This document shows positions 64,000 to 64,000 of a stretch of 64,000 bases of DNA, piece by piece. The position numbers and the translations under genes are program-made. Position 1 is the first letter of the stretch, and each line of letters begins with the position of its first letter. The notes beneath the pieces were generated by a model. That model was not told the origin of the DNA, did no database searches, and saw only the letters and a program-made list of their open reading frames with translations. The DNA is from Alphaproteobacteria bacterium (lineage in GTDB: Bacteria > Pseudomonadota > Alphaproteobacteria > RF32 > CAG-239): assembly GCA_015062235.1 (NCBI GenBank), contig SUUZ01000001.1, positions 1-64,000 of the forward strand, written 5' to 3'.

Positions 64000-64000
64000 T

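Overview
This is a 64 kb stretch of a low-GC, gene-dense chromosome that I place in the Alphaproteobacteria by inference. The evidence is gene order typical of that class: tpiA-secG-pyrG next to a divergent ppiD; lspA, a small lipoprotein, two M16 peptidases; priA beside atpH-A-G-D-C; and dgt, SPOR protein, nagZ. KdsB, PagP and LspA show an outer membrane with lipid A and Kdo. The strong A+T bias, the AaxB/AaxC arginine-agmatine pair and the elaborate, apparently phase-variable glycan genes would fit an uncultured host-associated lineage. The genus cannot be told from sequence alone. I see no prophage, insertion sequence or CRISPR array.

1-17 kb is mainly surface-glycan biosynthesis. The first operon (about 250-6900) opens with a 120-bp segment framed by a 15-bp perfect inverted repeat, a candidate invertible promoter. 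It is followed by a serine-recombinase-like protein that has lost its catalytic arginines and is translationally coupled to two RgpF-like glycosyltransferases. Next come a fused nucleotidyltransferase-kinase, a HAD phosphatase, a GT-B-like protein, a LicD-type phosphotransferase whose frame is broken by a G9 tract, and a TagD-like cytidylyltransferase. A tRNA-Lys, an amidoligase/N-formylglutamate-amidohydrolase-like pair with a possibly pseudoknotted RNA leader, and the complete dTDP-rhamnose operon rfbACDB follow. Three minus-strand glycosyltransferases come next, one with another G9 tract (in frame), then an unusual FHGT-motif protein.

17-33 kb is housekeeping: tRNA-Ser, a ZIP metal transporter, the compact operon lspA-lipoprotein-M16-M16-pgi-mutL, CorA, tRNA-Leu, pagP, pyrG, secG, tpiA and ppiD. 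33-41 kb holds kdsB, an unrecognised hydrolase-like protein, tRNA-Val, a phosphofructokinase with a mixed ATP/PPi signature, and the aaxB-aaxC pair with an 18-bp perfect intercistronic hairpin. 41-49 kb is a nitroreductase, the F1 ATP synthase operon, priA, a XerC/D recombinase and rpmG. 50-64 kb holds an S41 peptidase, xth, dgt, a SPOR protein, an M50 peptidase, nagZ, small membrane proteins, an intact serine resolvase behind a palindromic operator-like site, a TPR/DUF58/MoxR cluster, a UvrD/PcrA helicase and a tRNA with anticodon CAT.

The central biological story is a glycan machine built from rhamnose, phospho-substituents and several glycosyltransferases. Its expression appears adjustable in two ways: DNA inversion at the operon head, and slippage of G tracts inside at least two enzymes.
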